Assembly (NCBI GenBank): GCA_016745315.1
Contig: CP066886.1
Location: 3,348,501 to 3,412,500, forward strand
Origin: Arthrospira sp. PCC 9108
Lineage (GTDB): Bacteria; Cyanobacteriota; Cyanobacteriia; Cyanobacteriales; Microcoleaceae
Direction: 5' to 3'
DNA: 64,000 nucleotides
Of the stretch, positions 44,297-54,513 are shown piece after piece. Position 1 is the stretch's first letter, and each line of letters begins with the position of its first letter. The notes beneath the pieces are model-generated. The model was not told where the DNA came from. It made no database searches and was given only the letters and a program-made list of their open reading frames with translations. The translations under genes were made by a program, and so were the position numbers.

Positions 44297-47026
44297 ATGG
44301 CATCTTCCCGAAAGTACCCACTCACAGCGATTCTGACTGGTATTATAATTAATCTCTCCGCCTGGTTTCCTGGACTGGTGAAAGCCGAAACAATTTTAGG
44401 AGTAGTACGTTCCCCATTACCAACAGCAGACTGGAATAGTGTAGAAAGCCGACTACAAAGCAGTCGCATCAACTATCAAACCATTGATATAGATAATCTC
44501 AATAGCGCCGAAGCATTACAGGGGCTGCGAGTATTATTCCTTCCCAATGTGGAAGTAATGACCACAGACCAAATTCGTATATTAGAACAATGGGTACAAC
44601 AGGGCGGGCGGCTAATAGCCAGTGGGACAGTGGGGAACCGTTCAACTCCCTTAGCCCGTGAAAGACTAAGAACCCTAATCGGGTCTTATTGGGCTTTTCC
44701 CCTGAGTAACCCAGCCGCGCCGATTACTCAAAGCGATCGCTGTCAAGATCAGATTTGTCGTAATATAACAAACTGGGCCCCCACAGTAAACACCAGTGGA
44801 ACCGTAGCAGGTGGCGTATTAATTCCCGCCACCCAAGCAAGCTACACCGCCGGAGTTTGGCAGGGTAGTAGCGCTTCCGCCGCCGCCATTGCGACCACCC
44901 AGGCTATTTATTTAGGATGGTATTGGGGACGCGGAGAGTCACCAGAAGTAGATACAGCTTGGTTACAGGCTGCTATTAATCGTGACAGCGCCGCCACCCC
45001 TCCCCCACAATCCTCTGTAGCCCGGCAAAATACCACCATACAAACCCCCCCACCACGGTCAAATACAGGGACATCAACAACTATTCAAACCCCCCCTCAG
45101 CGGTCAAATACAGGGACATCAACAACTATTCAGACCCCCCCACCAGCTAATCGAGTTAGTAACCCCAACCTAGCCTCAGTCAACCCCCGTCCTTCTCTGC
45201 TGCAATTATTTACCGACCCCTCGGAACAATCAGCCCCAGCCGGGTTAGAGGTCAAACCAGGTAACGATCCCATTGATAACACTACCGCTATTTTGATGAG
45301 GGAGGAATTAGAGAGTCTGTTGGGTAGGTTTGAAAATGCTGTTATAGCTTCGGCTTCTGGTAGTACCCCCATTAACTTGCAGATAGCTTCGGCTGAACCG
45401 AAAAATCCAGTGACTACAATTGCTAGTGTCACCACATCTATACCATCAACAAGACAAAATGCGATCGCCCAAGCCCAACAAGCCATTAAACAGTTTCCCG
45501 AATTGGTAGCCGCCCAAAATTGGGTAGCAGCCAGAAGATTATGGTTAGATGCGCGTCACAAATTGTGGGAAAATTACCCCACCGACGGAGAGCGATCGGG
45601 CGCAGAAATTCGGGCCGTTTGGCTAGATCGTGGTACAATCGTCGCAGCCAGAGGAGAAGCCGGACTCGCCCAGATATTTGACCGTTTGGCAGATGCCGGA
45701 ATCAATACCGTATTTTTTGAAACTCTCAACGCCGGATATACTGTCTACCCCTCCCGAGTTGCGCCCGCCCAAAATCCTTTGACCGTCGGTTGGGACCCCT
45801 TAGCCGACGCGGTAAAACTAGCAAAAGCTAGGGGTATGGAATTACACGCCTGGGTTTGGGTATTTGCGACCGCTAATCAGCGACACAATGCCGTCTTGCG
45901 ACAACCTGACAGTTATCTAGGTCCTGTGTTGTCCGCTTACCCGGAATGGGCTAATTTGGATAACCAGGGTCGGACTTGGCACGAAAACGATCGCAAGGCT
46001 TACCTAGACCCAGCTAACCGGGAAGTTCGCAGTTATCTATTACGTTTGGTCGGAGAAATTGCCCACAATTATCAGGTTGATGGCATTCATCTCGACTATA
46101 TCCGCTATCCCTTTCAGGATGCTAACCGTAATTTTAATTTTGGTTATGGTACAGCCTCCAGAACCCAGTTTCGAGATTTAACTGGAGTTGACCCCATTTC
46201 TATCACTCCCGGTGATGTGGCATTATGGCAACAGTGGACCCAATTTAGGTCTGACCAGGTGACATCTTTTGTCCGCGATGTCCGACAACTGTTAAACGCC
46301 AATTATCCGAATGTGATTCTCTCGGCGGCGGTGTTTCCACACCCGGAAACTGAACGCATTGCTCAAATTCAACAACATTGGGAAGTTTGGGCACGTCAAG
46401 GATATCTTGATTTGCTAGTCCCTATGACTTATTCCCTCGATACTAATCGCCTACAGCGCATTACTCAACCTCTCACCGGACCACAACAGTTAGGGCCTAC
46501 TTTAATCGCCCCCTCCGTCAAACTTTTGGATATTCCTAATGTAGTGGCGATCGACCAAATTCAAGCCCTCAGAGATTTACCTAGTGGTGGCTATTCCATT
46601 TTTGCAGTGGAAACCATTGATAGCAACTTGCAGGGATTTTTGCGCCGCACTCAAAATAATGGCGGGAATCATAGCGCCATTATCCCCTACCGTCAGCCTC
46701 TCCAAGCTGCCAGCGATCGCTATTTAGCCCTCAAGCGAGAGTGGAGTTTTCTCCTCGCTAATGACCAACTCTGGATCAGGGAATCTCAACTAAGCAGCTT
46801 TAGAAACCAAGCAGAAGTTTTAGCACAGGCTTTGCAAAATTTGGCTGAGTCCCCCAACCCTCAAGCCTTGAGTCGCGCTCAACGAGAATTAGCTACTTTT
46901 CAATCTCAATTTAACGGTTATATGACCCTCCACGCTAGGGAAAAACCCTACCAAGTCAAAAGTTGGGAAAATCGATTGGCTAGTTTAGATATGCTGTTAA
47001 GATACGGCGCACACAGACTAAACTGA
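44297..47026 (+). CDS. Large secreted GHL10-type glycosidase-like protein
   Basis: 909 aa. Signal peptide at the start (AILTGIIINLSAWFPGLVKA). An N-terminal alpha/beta domain (about 30-225; LRVLFLPNVEVMTTDQIRIL, QQGGRLIASG) looks ThuA/amidotransferase-like. A Pro/Thr/Gln linker with 15-residue repeats (STTIQTPPQRSNTGT, 45-bp units, 45036-45145) follows, then the GHL10 domain (about 445-790): IRAVWLDRGTIVA, INTVFFETLNAGYTVYPSR, GMELHAWVWVFA, YLDPANREVRSYLL, IHLDYIRYPFQ, LLVPMTYSLD. A C-terminal helical tail follows. Paralogous to the protein at 7359. Likely acts on cell-wall or exopolysaccharide glycans; this is inference. Confidence 0.8.
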   Translation: MASSRKYPLTAILTGIIINLSAWFPGLVKAETILGVVRSPLPTADWNSVESRLQSSRINYQTIDIDNLNSAEALQGLRVLFLPNVEVMTTDQIRILEQWVQQGGRLIASGTVGNRSTPLARERLRTLIGSYWAFPLSNPAAPITQSDRCQDQICRNITNWAPTVNTSGTVAGGVLIPATQASYTAGVWQGSSASAAAIATTQAIYLGWYWGRGESPEVDTAWLQAAINRDSAATPPPQSSVARQNTTIQTPPPRSNTGTSTTIQTPPQRSNTGTSTTIQTPPPANRVSNPNLASVNPRPSLLQLFTDPSEQSAPAGLEVKPGNDPIDNTTAILMREELESLLGRFENAVIASASGSTPINLQIASAEPKNPVTTIASVTTSIPSTRQNAIAQAQQAIKQFPELVAAQNWVAARRLWLDARHKLWENYPTDGERSGAEIRAVWLDRGTIVAARGEAGLAQIFDRLADAGINTVFFETLNAGYTVYPSRVAPAQNPLTVGWDPLADAVKLAKARGMELHAWVWVFATANQRHNAVLRQPDSYLGPVLSAYPEWANLDNQGRTWHENDRKAYLDPANREVRSYLLRLVGEIAHNYQVDGIHLDYIRYPFQDANRNFNFGYGTASRTQFRDLTGVDPISITPGDVALWQQWTQFRSDQVTSFVRDVRQLLNANYPNVILSAAVFPHPETERIAQIQQHWEVWARQGYLDLLVPMTYSLDTNRLQRITQPLTGPQQLGPTLIAPSVKLLDIPNVVAIDQIQALRDLPSGGYSIFAVETIDSNLQGFLRRTQNNGGNHSAIIPYRQPLQAASDRYLALKREWSFLLANDQLWIRESQLSSFRNQAEVLAQALQNLAESPNPQALSRAQRELATFQSQFNGYMTLHAREKPYQVKSWENRLASLDMLLRYGAHRLN

Positions 47027-47086
47027 TAATGTATGCGATGGATGCGATCGCGATCGGGGCCGCTTCCACTGCTAACTAAATCTGAA

Positions 47087-47110
47087 GGCGGGTTGATTAA
47101 CTAACCCGCC
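47087..47110. terminator. Bidirectional hairpin between GHL10 gene and clpX
   Basis: GGCGGGTT (47087-47094) pairs perfectly with AACCCGCC (47103-47110), 8-base loop. It lies between two convergent genes, 60 bases from each stop. No T tract of 4 or more on either side. Confidence 0.55.
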
Positions 47111-47169
47111 CTCTGACTCTGACCACAGGATCTATGAATCCTAACCGGACAATTTTCGGTATATTTAAT

Positions 47170-48540
47170 TTAAGCCGATTCGTGCTTGCGTCGCCAAGCC
47201 GGATGCCAGAGAACCTCTGCAGTTGACCGTTTTTCTACCATTTCCTTAGTAATCACACAACTGTTAACATCCTTGCGGGAGGGTAACTCATACATTACCT
47301 CTAACATTAACTCTTCTAAAATCCCGCGCAATGCACGAGCCCCCGTTTTACGTCGGTAGGCTTCTTTGGCGATCGCAATTAAAGCATCAGGTTCAAACTC
47401 CAAAGAAACATTATCCATTTTCAGCAGTTGTTTATACTGCTTAACCAAAGCATTATGAGGCTCAGTCAAGATTTTCACCAGCGCTTCCTCATCAAGAGGA
47501 GAAATCACAGTCAGGACTGGAACCCGACCGATAAACTCAGGAATCAGGCCAAATTTCACCAAATCTTGAGGTTCCACATTTTGGAGAACTTCCGTGGAGT
47601 CCACAGATGTTTTAACCCCCTCTTCTTCTGGCTTCACCCCCGGTTGAATAAAGCCCAAGGATTTTTTACCCATGCGTTGTTCAACCACCTTATCGAGACC
47701 CACAAAAGCTCCGCCGCAGATAAACAGAATCTTGCTCGTATCAATTTGGATAAAATCTTGATAGGGGTGCTTCCTTCCTCCCTGGGGTGGCACATTAACC
47801 ACAGTTCCCTCTAATATTTTTAACAGAGCTTGTTGCACCCCTTCCCCAGAAACATCTCGCGTGATGGAAGTATTTTCACTTTTGCGGGCAATTTTATCAA
47901 TTTCGTCGATATAGACAATTCCCTGCTGCGCCGCTTCGATATCGAAATCAGCTACCTGTAGCAACCGCAGTAGGATATTTTCCACATCATCCCCCACATA
48001 GCCAGCTTCTGTCAGCGTAGTAGCATCAGCCACCGCAAAGGGAACATCCAGGAGTTTAGCCAGAGATTCTGCTAGGAGAGTTTTACCACATCCAGTCGGC
48101 CCCATTAGTAGAATATTCGACTTCTGTAATTCTACCTGCTCGTCGCTATAGCCTTGGGTTTCGTCAAAGCCTTGATTGCTAATGTTTTCGGCATCTACAC
48201 TAAGACGCTTGTAGTGATTGTAGACTGCCACTGATAAGACTTTTTTGGTATTGTTTTGGCCAATGACGTGCTGATCCAGGTACTGTTTGATTTCCACTGG
48301 CTTAGGAAGTTCTGTTAGGGGTGTTAGTCTCGTTGGGGAAGGAGATGGTCTAGTTTCTACACCTAGACCCGGTTGTGGTTTATTTCCAGCCCTTTCTGAA
48401 AACTCTTCTTCCAGGATTTCATTACAAAGTTCCACACACTCATCGCAGATATAGACCCCGGGGCCTGCGATTAACTTGCGAACTTGTTCCTGAGATTTGC
48501 CACAAAAAGAACACCGTAAATGGGAATCATACCTGGACAT
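47170..48540 (-). CDS. clpX: ATP-dependent Clp protease ATP-binding subunit ClpX
   Basis: 456 aa. The N-terminal zinc-binding domain has CSFCGKSQEQ...CDECVELC (four Cys). The AAA+ core has Walker A GPTGCGKTLLAESLA, Walker B VYIDEIDKI, the pore loop GYVGDD, sensor regions and the IGF-like loop RMGKKSLGFI region for ClpP docking. ClpX unfolds tagged proteins and feeds them to ClpP. Full length. In this window no clpP or tig is adjacent, unlike the usual tig-clpP-clpX order; upstream is an RluD-type gene 340 bases away. Confidence 0.97.
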   Translation of the reverse strand: MSRYDSHLRCSFCGKSQEQVRKLIAGPGVYICDECVELCNEILEEEFSERAGNKPQPGLGVETRPSPSPTRLTPLTELPKPVEIKQYLDQHVIGQNNTKKVLSVAVYNHYKRLSVDAENISNQGFDETQGYSDEQVELQKSNILLMGPTGCGKTLLAESLAKLLDVPFAVADATTLTEAGYVGDDVENILLRLLQVADFDIEAAQQGIVYIDEIDKIARKSENTSITRDVSGEGVQQALLKILEGTVVNVPPQGGRKHPYQDFIQIDTSKILFICGGAFVGLDKVVEQRMGKKSLGFIQPGVKPEEEGVKTSVDSTEVLQNVEPQDLVKFGLIPEFIGRVPVLTVISPLDEEALVKILTEPHNALVKQYKQLLKMDNVSLEFEPDALIAIAKEAYRRKTGARALRGILEELMLEVMYELPSRKDVNSCVITKEMVEKRSTAEVLWHPAWRRKHESA

Positions 48541-48879
48541 ATTTAACCTTATTGTCGATAGTTTCTAGCTTTTCTGGGGGAAAAAAAATCTTTAAGTAAA
48601 TCTAAAGATTCAGTCATTTCGCCCCTGTTGGGTTTTCTAGCCGTGTTTTGCTCTACCTTAAACTTAACATTTAATCATGCTAATGTGGTAGCTAATACTG
48701 TTAAAAGATGTTGCTAACTATTTGACCAGCCAACAACCAAGATCAACAGGGATGGGTTGACAGGTGGGGGTAAATTATGATATATTTCACCTACGTGATC
48801 ATCTTTCATGATAACAGAGGTAAATTGAAAAAGCAACCCAAGTCCTGCTCCCAGGGTCAACTCACGCGCTGATTGATAA
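48541..48879. other. Intergenic region between clpX and the pseudouridine synthase gene
   Basis: Probably the clpX promoter region (minus strand). I see no convincing -35/-10 pair, RNA gene or terminator. A short inverted repeat (ATCATCTTTCATGAT, about 48799-48813) is present. Confidence 0.4.
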
Positions 48880-49806
48880 TTAACGATCGCGTAAAACCTT
48901 TAATAGAGTCGTCATGGTGTGAGGTAGGGGTGCGATCGCTTCTATTAATTCCCCGGAAGTGGGATGCTGTAGCGTCAGTTTCCAGGCGTGGAGGGCTTGT
49001 CCGGGGAGGTTGACTCCTACGGAGCGACCTTTTCCATAGACGCGATCGCCCACGATAGGATGACCAATGCTGGCGCTGTGAACGCGAATTTGATGGGTGC
49101 GACCTGTCTCTAGTTCAAATTCTATCAAAGTATAGTTTCCCAGGCGTTCCTGGACCTGCCAGCGGGTGATAGCGCTACGTCCGCCTTGGTGTTCGGGTAC
49201 AATTGCCATTTTTTTGCGATCGCTGTGGTGGCGACCTATAGGCTGGTCAATGACACCGGAGGTAGTTTTAGGGACACCATAAATGATGCCCAAATACTGG
49301 CGGCGGGCGGTTTTAGCCTGAATTTGAGCCTGTAGGTGTTGGTGGGCGTGGTCAGTTTTGGCGATCGCGATCGCTCCCGTGGTATCTTTATCTAGGCGAT
49401 GAACTATGCCGGGACGCTGTACGCCGCCAATACCAGCTAAGGTTTCACAATGGGCTAATAGGGCGTTGACTAGGGTATCGTTTGCGTGTCCTGGGGCGGG
49501 ATGAACTACCAAGCCAGCCGGTTTATTTATGATGAGTAGTTCTTCGTCTTCATAGAGTATATCTAGGGGGATATTAGTAGCCTTTAATTCCAAGGGAATG
49601 GCTGGGGGGATTTCCACTTGAATGCGATCGCCAATTTGAACTGTAGCCTTTTTCGACGTACAGGGGGAATTATTTACCCAAACATGACCCGACGAAATTA
49701 AGGCTTGTAAACGGGATCTAGACAACTGCTGCACCCTTTCTGATAACCACCTATCCAGGCGTTGATTTTCCCCATCTTGCTCTTCACAAATTAATTCAAT
49801 AACCAT
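48880..49806 (-). CDS. RluA/RluD-family 23S rRNA pseudouridine synthase
   Basis: 308 aa. An N-terminal S4 RNA-binding domain (RLDRWLSERVQQLSRSRLQ, ALISSGHVWVN) is followed by the synthase domain: LLIINKPAGLVVHPAPGH and the catalytic motif GIVHRLDKDTTGAIAIAKT (Asp of HRLD). The tail has ETGRTHQIRVHSASIGHPIVG. It isomerises uridine to pseudouridine in rRNA. The motif order fits RluD best. Its start codon overlaps or abuts the TolC gene stop (6 bases), so it probably rides on the exporter transcript. Confidence 0.9.
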   Translation of the reverse strand: MVIELICEEQDGENQRLDRWLSERVQQLSRSRLQALISSGHVWVNNSPCTSKKATVQIGDRIQVEIPPAIPLELKATNIPLDILYEDEELLIINKPAGLVVHPAPGHANDTLVNALLAHCETLAGIGGVQRPGIVHRLDKDTTGAIAIAKTDHAHQHLQAQIQAKTARRQYLGIIYGVPKTTSGVIDQPIGRHHSDRKKMAIVPEHQGGRSAITRWQVQERLGNYTLIEFELETGRTHQIRVHSASIGHPIVGDRVYGKGRSVGVNLPGQALHAWKLTLQHPTSGELIEAIAPLPHTMTTLLKVLRDR

Positions 49807-49812
49807 AGATTT

Positions 49813-51768
49813 TTAAATTTTACTGTCTGTTTCCACAATAATATCCCATCTTTCTAAGGTTGTGCCTAAAATTCGGTCTAATTCAGTTAAAGAGTTGAGG
49901 TAATCAATTTGGGCATTTAATTCCGCATTTTGGGCGTTAACTAAATCATCTTGAAACCGGACTAAATCGACTACCGAAGTATTCCCCACACCTAGCCTAA
50001 TCTTTTCTTCTTCGTTATTTAGTTCCTGTCTCCTCAATTCTGTCAACTCTTTAGCCAACTCTAATTTTTGATAATTATCCCGAACATCCCGCACAGCATT
50101 AGCTACATTAATATCAATTTGTTGTCTTTCTTCTTCCAAATCGTTTTGGGCTTGAATTAGACTAATGCGACGGCGTTCAAACTCTTGTTCAATAGTGCGA
50201 TCGCCCAATTCTTTACTAAACACAATTCCCGCCCTTAATTCCGTTCTATCTTCCACAAGATTGGGGGAGGGGTTGTGTCGAAGTCCTGTATCAAAATCAA
50301 TCTGCCATCGGCGATTATTTTCAGCTACTATTAAAGCAGTTTCTGCCTTTTCTATTTCTAGTTTTGCTTGTAAATAATCCGGTCTATTTACTAAAGCAAT
50401 TTCGCGAAATTCTGGAAATTCTGGCATGGCTAGTTCATCCAAATCGATTTGGACAGCCACCGGAATAATATCCTGCTCCAAATCCAGAATATTCAATAAT
50501 GCTAATTGTTGTCTTTTCAGGTTATTTTGAACATCTAAAAGGCTAATTTCATTATTTTTAACTCCTCGTTGGGCGGGGATTAAGTCAATAGCCGGAAGAC
50601 GACCTACATTGATTAAAAACTGAGTGTTTTCTACTTGTTGTTGAGAGGAAGCCAAGGACTGCGCTTGAATTTTGACCCTTTCCTGGGCTTGGATTAAATT
50701 TCTATAGGCTAAAATCGCCTGGGTGATTTGGTCAATCAAAGTATTTTTGAGGTTTAAAATATTAATCGCTTCATCAAGGCGAGCAATTTTAATCGAGGCG
50801 CGATTTACTTCCATCCCACCATCTCTTAAAAGGGGTTGTCGGAAGGATAATTCTAAATTCTGTCTTAATCTATTTTCCGCATTAAAGCTGCTTCCTTGTC
50901 TCTCGCCGCGACCTGTCCAGCCCATATTTAACTCTCCCCCTGTGGGAATTTTGATAACCATTTGGGCTCCTAAAACTAAGCCTGATGTCATAGAAATACT
51001 TTGTCCCCCCTGTTGAATATCTTGCCATTCAATTGATAAATTGGGGGTAAACTCTGGGGAAAATTTATCTTCGGCTACTTGTAAATCTCGACGCTGTATA
51101 ATTCGTTGTAGGTACTGATTTTTAATGTTTCTATTATTAGCCAGGGTCAGAAATACCACATCTTGTATAGTTAATTGGACACCATTCTCTTGATTTTCTG
51201 GGATAAACTGGCGAATTTCTGGGGAGGGTGTACTTTCATTTTGAGGGGAATTAATGACGGGTTGAGATTGACTAAATTGGGGGAAAATTTCTATGCCATT
51301 TAACCAATTATCTAGGGTATTATTGACACTATATTCTGCTGATTGGGGGAGAGTTGCGGCAATGGCTGGTTCAGGTTGGGGGTTAGCGATCGCCTTTTGA
51401 TTGCTATCTCTTTCTGAGGAAGATTCTGGGGAGATAATCTCTGAATTAGGCACATTTGGCGAGGGTTCAGCTTCTACTTTTAACGGAGATAACCGGGCTA
51501 TATTTCCCAGAATTCGGGGAAGTTTAAACCGAGTTTTTTCTGTGGTATTATTTTCTGGGTTGATGGTGGAATGCGGTGAAGTTTCGGGAAGGTCGGGAGG
51601 GGTGATTGATGGCGTGTTACGGGAGGCGTTAGCTTGGGGAACTGGAGGAGTTTCTAAGCTGATAGCTAAGGTAATACATAAACCTGATGTGGCGATCGCA
51701 ATTAGTAAAAATCTCAGCCACCAAAAGCGATCGCTCATTGTTGTGAATGGTTCGGGATTTTTAGCCAT
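49813..51768 (-). CDS. TolC-family outer-membrane efflux protein
   Basis: 651 aa. N-terminal hydrophobic segment (about 14-38, FWWLRFLLIAIATSGLCITL) as signal anchor, then a low-complexity Pro/Ser/Asn linker, then two outer-membrane efflux protein repeats (from about 210): QDVVFLTLANNRNIKNQYL and the duplicated coiled-coil hairpins (LALVNRPDYLQAKLEIEKAE, GVGNTSVVDLVRFQDDLV). These form the trimeric beta barrel and periplasmic tunnel. ATG 2 bases after the permease stop; it is the third gene of a three-part exporter operon. Confidence 0.85.
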   Translation of the reverse strand: MAKNPEPFTTMSDRFWWLRFLLIAIATSGLCITLAISLETPPVPQANASRNTPSITPPDLPETSPHSTINPENNTTEKTRFKLPRILGNIARLSPLKVEAEPSPNVPNSEIISPESSSERDSNQKAIANPQPEPAIAATLPQSAEYSVNNTLDNWLNGIEIFPQFSQSQPVINSPQNESTPSPEIRQFIPENQENGVQLTIQDVVFLTLANNRNIKNQYLQRIIQRRDLQVAEDKFSPEFTPNLSIEWQDIQQGGQSISMTSGLVLGAQMVIKIPTGGELNMGWTGRGERQGSSFNAENRLRQNLELSFRQPLLRDGGMEVNRASIKIARLDEAINILNLKNTLIDQITQAILAYRNLIQAQERVKIQAQSLASSQQQVENTQFLINVGRLPAIDLIPAQRGVKNNEISLLDVQNNLKRQQLALLNILDLEQDIIPVAVQIDLDELAMPEFPEFREIALVNRPDYLQAKLEIEKAETALIVAENNRRWQIDFDTGLRHNPSPNLVEDRTELRAGIVFSKELGDRTIEQEFERRRISLIQAQNDLEEERQQIDINVANAVRDVRDNYQKLELAKELTELRRQELNNEEEKIRLGVGNTSVVDLVRFQDDLVNAQNAELNAQIDYLNSLTELDRILGTTLERWDIIVETDSKI

Positions 51769-51770
51769 AA

Positions 51771-52961
51771 TTACTGTCCCTTTAATGCTTTCACTGGGTC
51801 TAGTTTACTGGCGCGGAGGGCGGGAAAGAACGCCGCCCCTACCCCCACTAATACGGACGAACTCAGGGCGATTATAGCAGTTTCGTGGTCAAATTCGTAT
51901 GGTAAGTTAAACTGTTCTGTAACTACTATAGTCGCACCGTGAACAGTGGCGATCGCTATAGTTCCACCCATTAAGCTCAAAATCGCCGCCTCTACAATAA
52001 ACTGTAGCATAACATCGAGTTGTGTAGCTCCAATAGCTCGTCTTAATCCAATTTCGGGGGTACGTTCAATCACAGAAGCAATCGTAACATTAGCAATTCC
52101 CACCCCTCCTACAATTAAGGATATTGCACCTACAACTAGCAACGCTTGGGAAACTGATTCGAGGGTTTTCTGTTGTTCTAAAATATCGTTAATATTTTGC
52201 CAACCTCGATATTCTTGGGTGGGAACTCGTTGTTTTAAAAGAGCGATCGCTTGCTGTTCTATTTGGTCAATTTCTTCTAGGTTTTTTACCCCTACAGTGA
52301 TATTATGTAAATGACGCGCTCCCGTCGCCGCCGCATCTAATGGTAGAGGTATCAGCAATAACCCCTGTTGACCTGACCGTGATGATATTTCTCTAGTTTC
52401 AGCAACTCCCACTATAGTATAAGGTCGATTTTGAATATACACTGATTGGTTAATCGGGTCAAGATTTCCAAATAGTTCAATTGCCAAAATTTCATCAACG
52501 ATAATCACGGGTCGATATTGCAAAAAGTCAGTTTCATTAAAAAAACGACCTTTGACCATGCGGCGACCGGAGGTTATTTGGTATTCCAAAGAAACAGCTA
52601 ATTTTGATTCTGGATTAATACTGCGATCTTGAAATAAAACCGAATTAATCCACCAAGCACTTCGTTGACCAGCAATGGCGGTTACACCCGTTAATCGACT
52701 CTGTAAAAACTCTAAATCACTAAGGTTCAAGCCCTGAAATTCAACCCCCCTTCTCCAGGCTGGAGACAATCTAATTACTGGGGCTTCTCTAGCTGCAATT
52801 TGTTTAGCAATTACTGATTCCGAAATATTCCGAACTTGTAGAGTCGCCGTCACTGCTGCTACTCCCATAAATACCCCCACCGCTGACAGAGTAGACCGGA
52901 GAGGATTACCCATTAATGACTGACAACTTAAACCGAATAAATTTAATAGAGATAAACTCAT
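51771..52961 (-). CDS. MacB/FtsX-type ABC transporter permease
   Basis: 396 aa. A single N-terminal membrane segment (about 17-40), a large periplasmic MacB core (about 45-265), and three C-terminal segments (about 275-300, 325-345, 360-380) with the FtsX signature NVTIASVIERTPEIGLRRAIGA. Unlike MacB itself it carries no ATP-binding domain, so a separate ATPase is needed. Similar to DevC in the DevBCA glycolipid/polysaccharide exporters. Adaptor upstream by 49 bases, TolC downstream by 2 bases. Confidence 0.85.
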   Translation of the reverse strand: MSLSLLNLFGLSCQSLMGNPLRSTLSAVGVFMGVAAVTATLQVRNISESVIAKQIAAREAPVIRLSPAWRRGVEFQGLNLSDLEFLQSRLTGVTAIAGQRSAWWINSVLFQDRSINPESKLAVSLEYQITSGRRMVKGRFFNETDFLQYRPVIIVDEILAIELFGNLDPINQSVYIQNRPYTIVGVAETREISSRSGQQGLLLIPLPLDAAATGARHLHNITVGVKNLEEIDQIEQQAIALLKQRVPTQEYRGWQNINDILEQQKTLESVSQALLVVGAISLIVGGVGIANVTIASVIERTPEIGLRRAIGATQLDVMLQFIVEAAILSLMGGTIAIATVHGATIVVTEQFNLPYEFDHETAIIALSSSVLVGVGAAFFPALRASKLDPVKALKGQ

Positions 52962-53010
52962 GAATTGATTGGATGATTAACTGTGGTATAATTTGGCATA
53001 AACGATAAAT

Positions 53011-54513
53011 TTATTGAGGCTCATATATAACCAATTTACCTGGTTCTAAGTTGTGGTTTATGGGAGGAGAAATAACTAAATCTCCTGAATTTAAACCCGA
53101 GGTAATTTCTACTTGTAGTAATCCTTCGAGTCCGAGGGTGACAGGCTGCTTTTGGGCGGTATTATTATCATCTAACACCCACACATAGCGAGAGTTTCTC
53201 TCTCTTTGGATTAATTCTGTATTGAGAACCACAACATTTTCTCGTTGATTTAAGACAATTTCTACACTAACTGGACTTCCGGGAATTAAACGTCCGGTGG
53301 GTCTATCTAATTTAACAGTAGCAAAAACTGAGGCTTGTCCTGAACCTGAGTCTTGATTTCCTTCCGACTGTCGGGTGGCGAGATCAACCTGGTCTACTCG
53401 TCCTGTAAATACTTCAGGATTAGGCCCTATTTCGGTAACACGGACTAATTGATTTTGTCTAACTTGAACGGCGTTAAGGGTTGATAATTGCAGTCTAACG
53501 ATTTCCTGATTAGGGTCGCCTAATGTGATTAAATCGTGACCACGATTGAGTCCATCTCCCTCTCTAACGTTGATATTCAGTACCACTCCATTAATAGGAG
53601 ATGTAATCACAAAATTTTGTAATTTAAGTGCTTCCTCTTGATATTCTATTTGCAGGCGTTCTAGTTCACTGAGGCTTTGTCTCAAGGTGCTTTGCGCCTG
53701 TCTTAGCCTAATCTCAGACTCTACCACTGGGGAAGTGTTAACTGTAGTAGAAACGGTGATTAATTCGGCTTTAGCTGATGCTAATTCCATCAAGGTAGTA
53801 TTGAGGTCATGTTTGGCGTTTCTTAATGCGGTGGTTTGCTGACGTACACTTTCTTCTCCCCGTTCAATTTCTTGTTGTGCAACAAATCCTCTTTCTAGGA
53901 GTTCTCGGCTGCTGGCTAATTCCTCCTCAGCCGCTGCTAATTCTATCTCAGCTTCTTCGACTTTTTCGCGATGGCGATTAACCTGAGATTCAAGTCTCTG
54001 AATTTTTAAATCTTGTACGGTTTTTTGGGAGGCTAATTCTTGCTGATATTGTGCTTGGTCAATTTGTAACTGACGTTGGGAGGCGGTTAGTTGTTCTTGG
54101 GCTTCGGCTACTTCTTGGCGATGGCGTTCTACAGTGATTTCCTGTTTTTGGATTTCTAGCTGTTTCTTTTGTAAAATGGTTTGTTGGTTGGGGTTGCGTA
54201 AAGTCATAAGTTGTTGACCTTGGGTGACACGATCGCCTACTTGTACTAAAATGTTTTCAACCGCACCATCTTCAGGAGATTTAATGCTACGCTGTCCGCC
54301 TAGTTCTAAAATTCCGCCTTCATTAATGCGATCTTCGACATCTCCGAGTTGGACAGGAATTACCTCGGCGGAAATGGGTGCTGGTGGTCGATTTTGGATA
54401 AGGTCATAACCCAAAACTCCACCCACTCCGACGACAGCGAATAGGGCGGAACCCATGATCCATTTGAGACCCCGCTGATAGGCTTGTTTGGCAGGATAAT
54501 CTACAATAGACAC
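53011..54513 (-). CDS. HlyD/RND-type periplasmic adaptor protein (DevB-like)
   Basis: 500 aa. One N-terminal membrane anchor (about 17-40, GLKWIMGSALFAVVGVGGVL). A lipoyl half-motif (DGAVENILVQVGDRVTQGQQ) precedes a long coiled-coil hairpin (about 110-290), and the second half-motif (FVITSPINGVVLNINVREGD) follows it. Beta-barrel and membrane-proximal domains complete the membrane fusion protein fold. It links the inner-membrane permease to TolC. First gene of the operon; its promoter region is shared divergently with the VanY-like gene (286-base gap). Confidence 0.85.
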   Translation of the reverse strand: MSIVDYPAKQAYQRGLKWIMGSALFAVVGVGGVLGYDLIQNRPPAPISAEVIPVQLGDVEDRINEGGILELGGQRSIKSPEDGAVENILVQVGDRVTQGQQLMTLRNPNQQTILQKKQLEIQKQEITVERHRQEVAEAQEQLTASQRQLQIDQAQYQQELASQKTVQDLKIQRLESQVNRHREKVEEAEIELAAAEEELASSRELLERGFVAQQEIERGEESVRQQTTALRNAKHDLNTTLMELASAKAELITVSTTVNTSPVVESEIRLRQAQSTLRQSLSELERLQIEYQEEALKLQNFVITSPINGVVLNINVREGDGLNRGHDLITLGDPNQEIVRLQLSTLNAVQVRQNQLVRVTEIGPNPEVFTGRVDQVDLATRQSEGNQDSGSGQASVFATVKLDRPTGRLIPGSPVSVEIVLNQRENVVVLNTELIQRERNSRYVWVLDDNNTAQKQPVTLGLEGLLQVEITSGLNSGDLVISPPINHNLEPGKLVIYEPQ

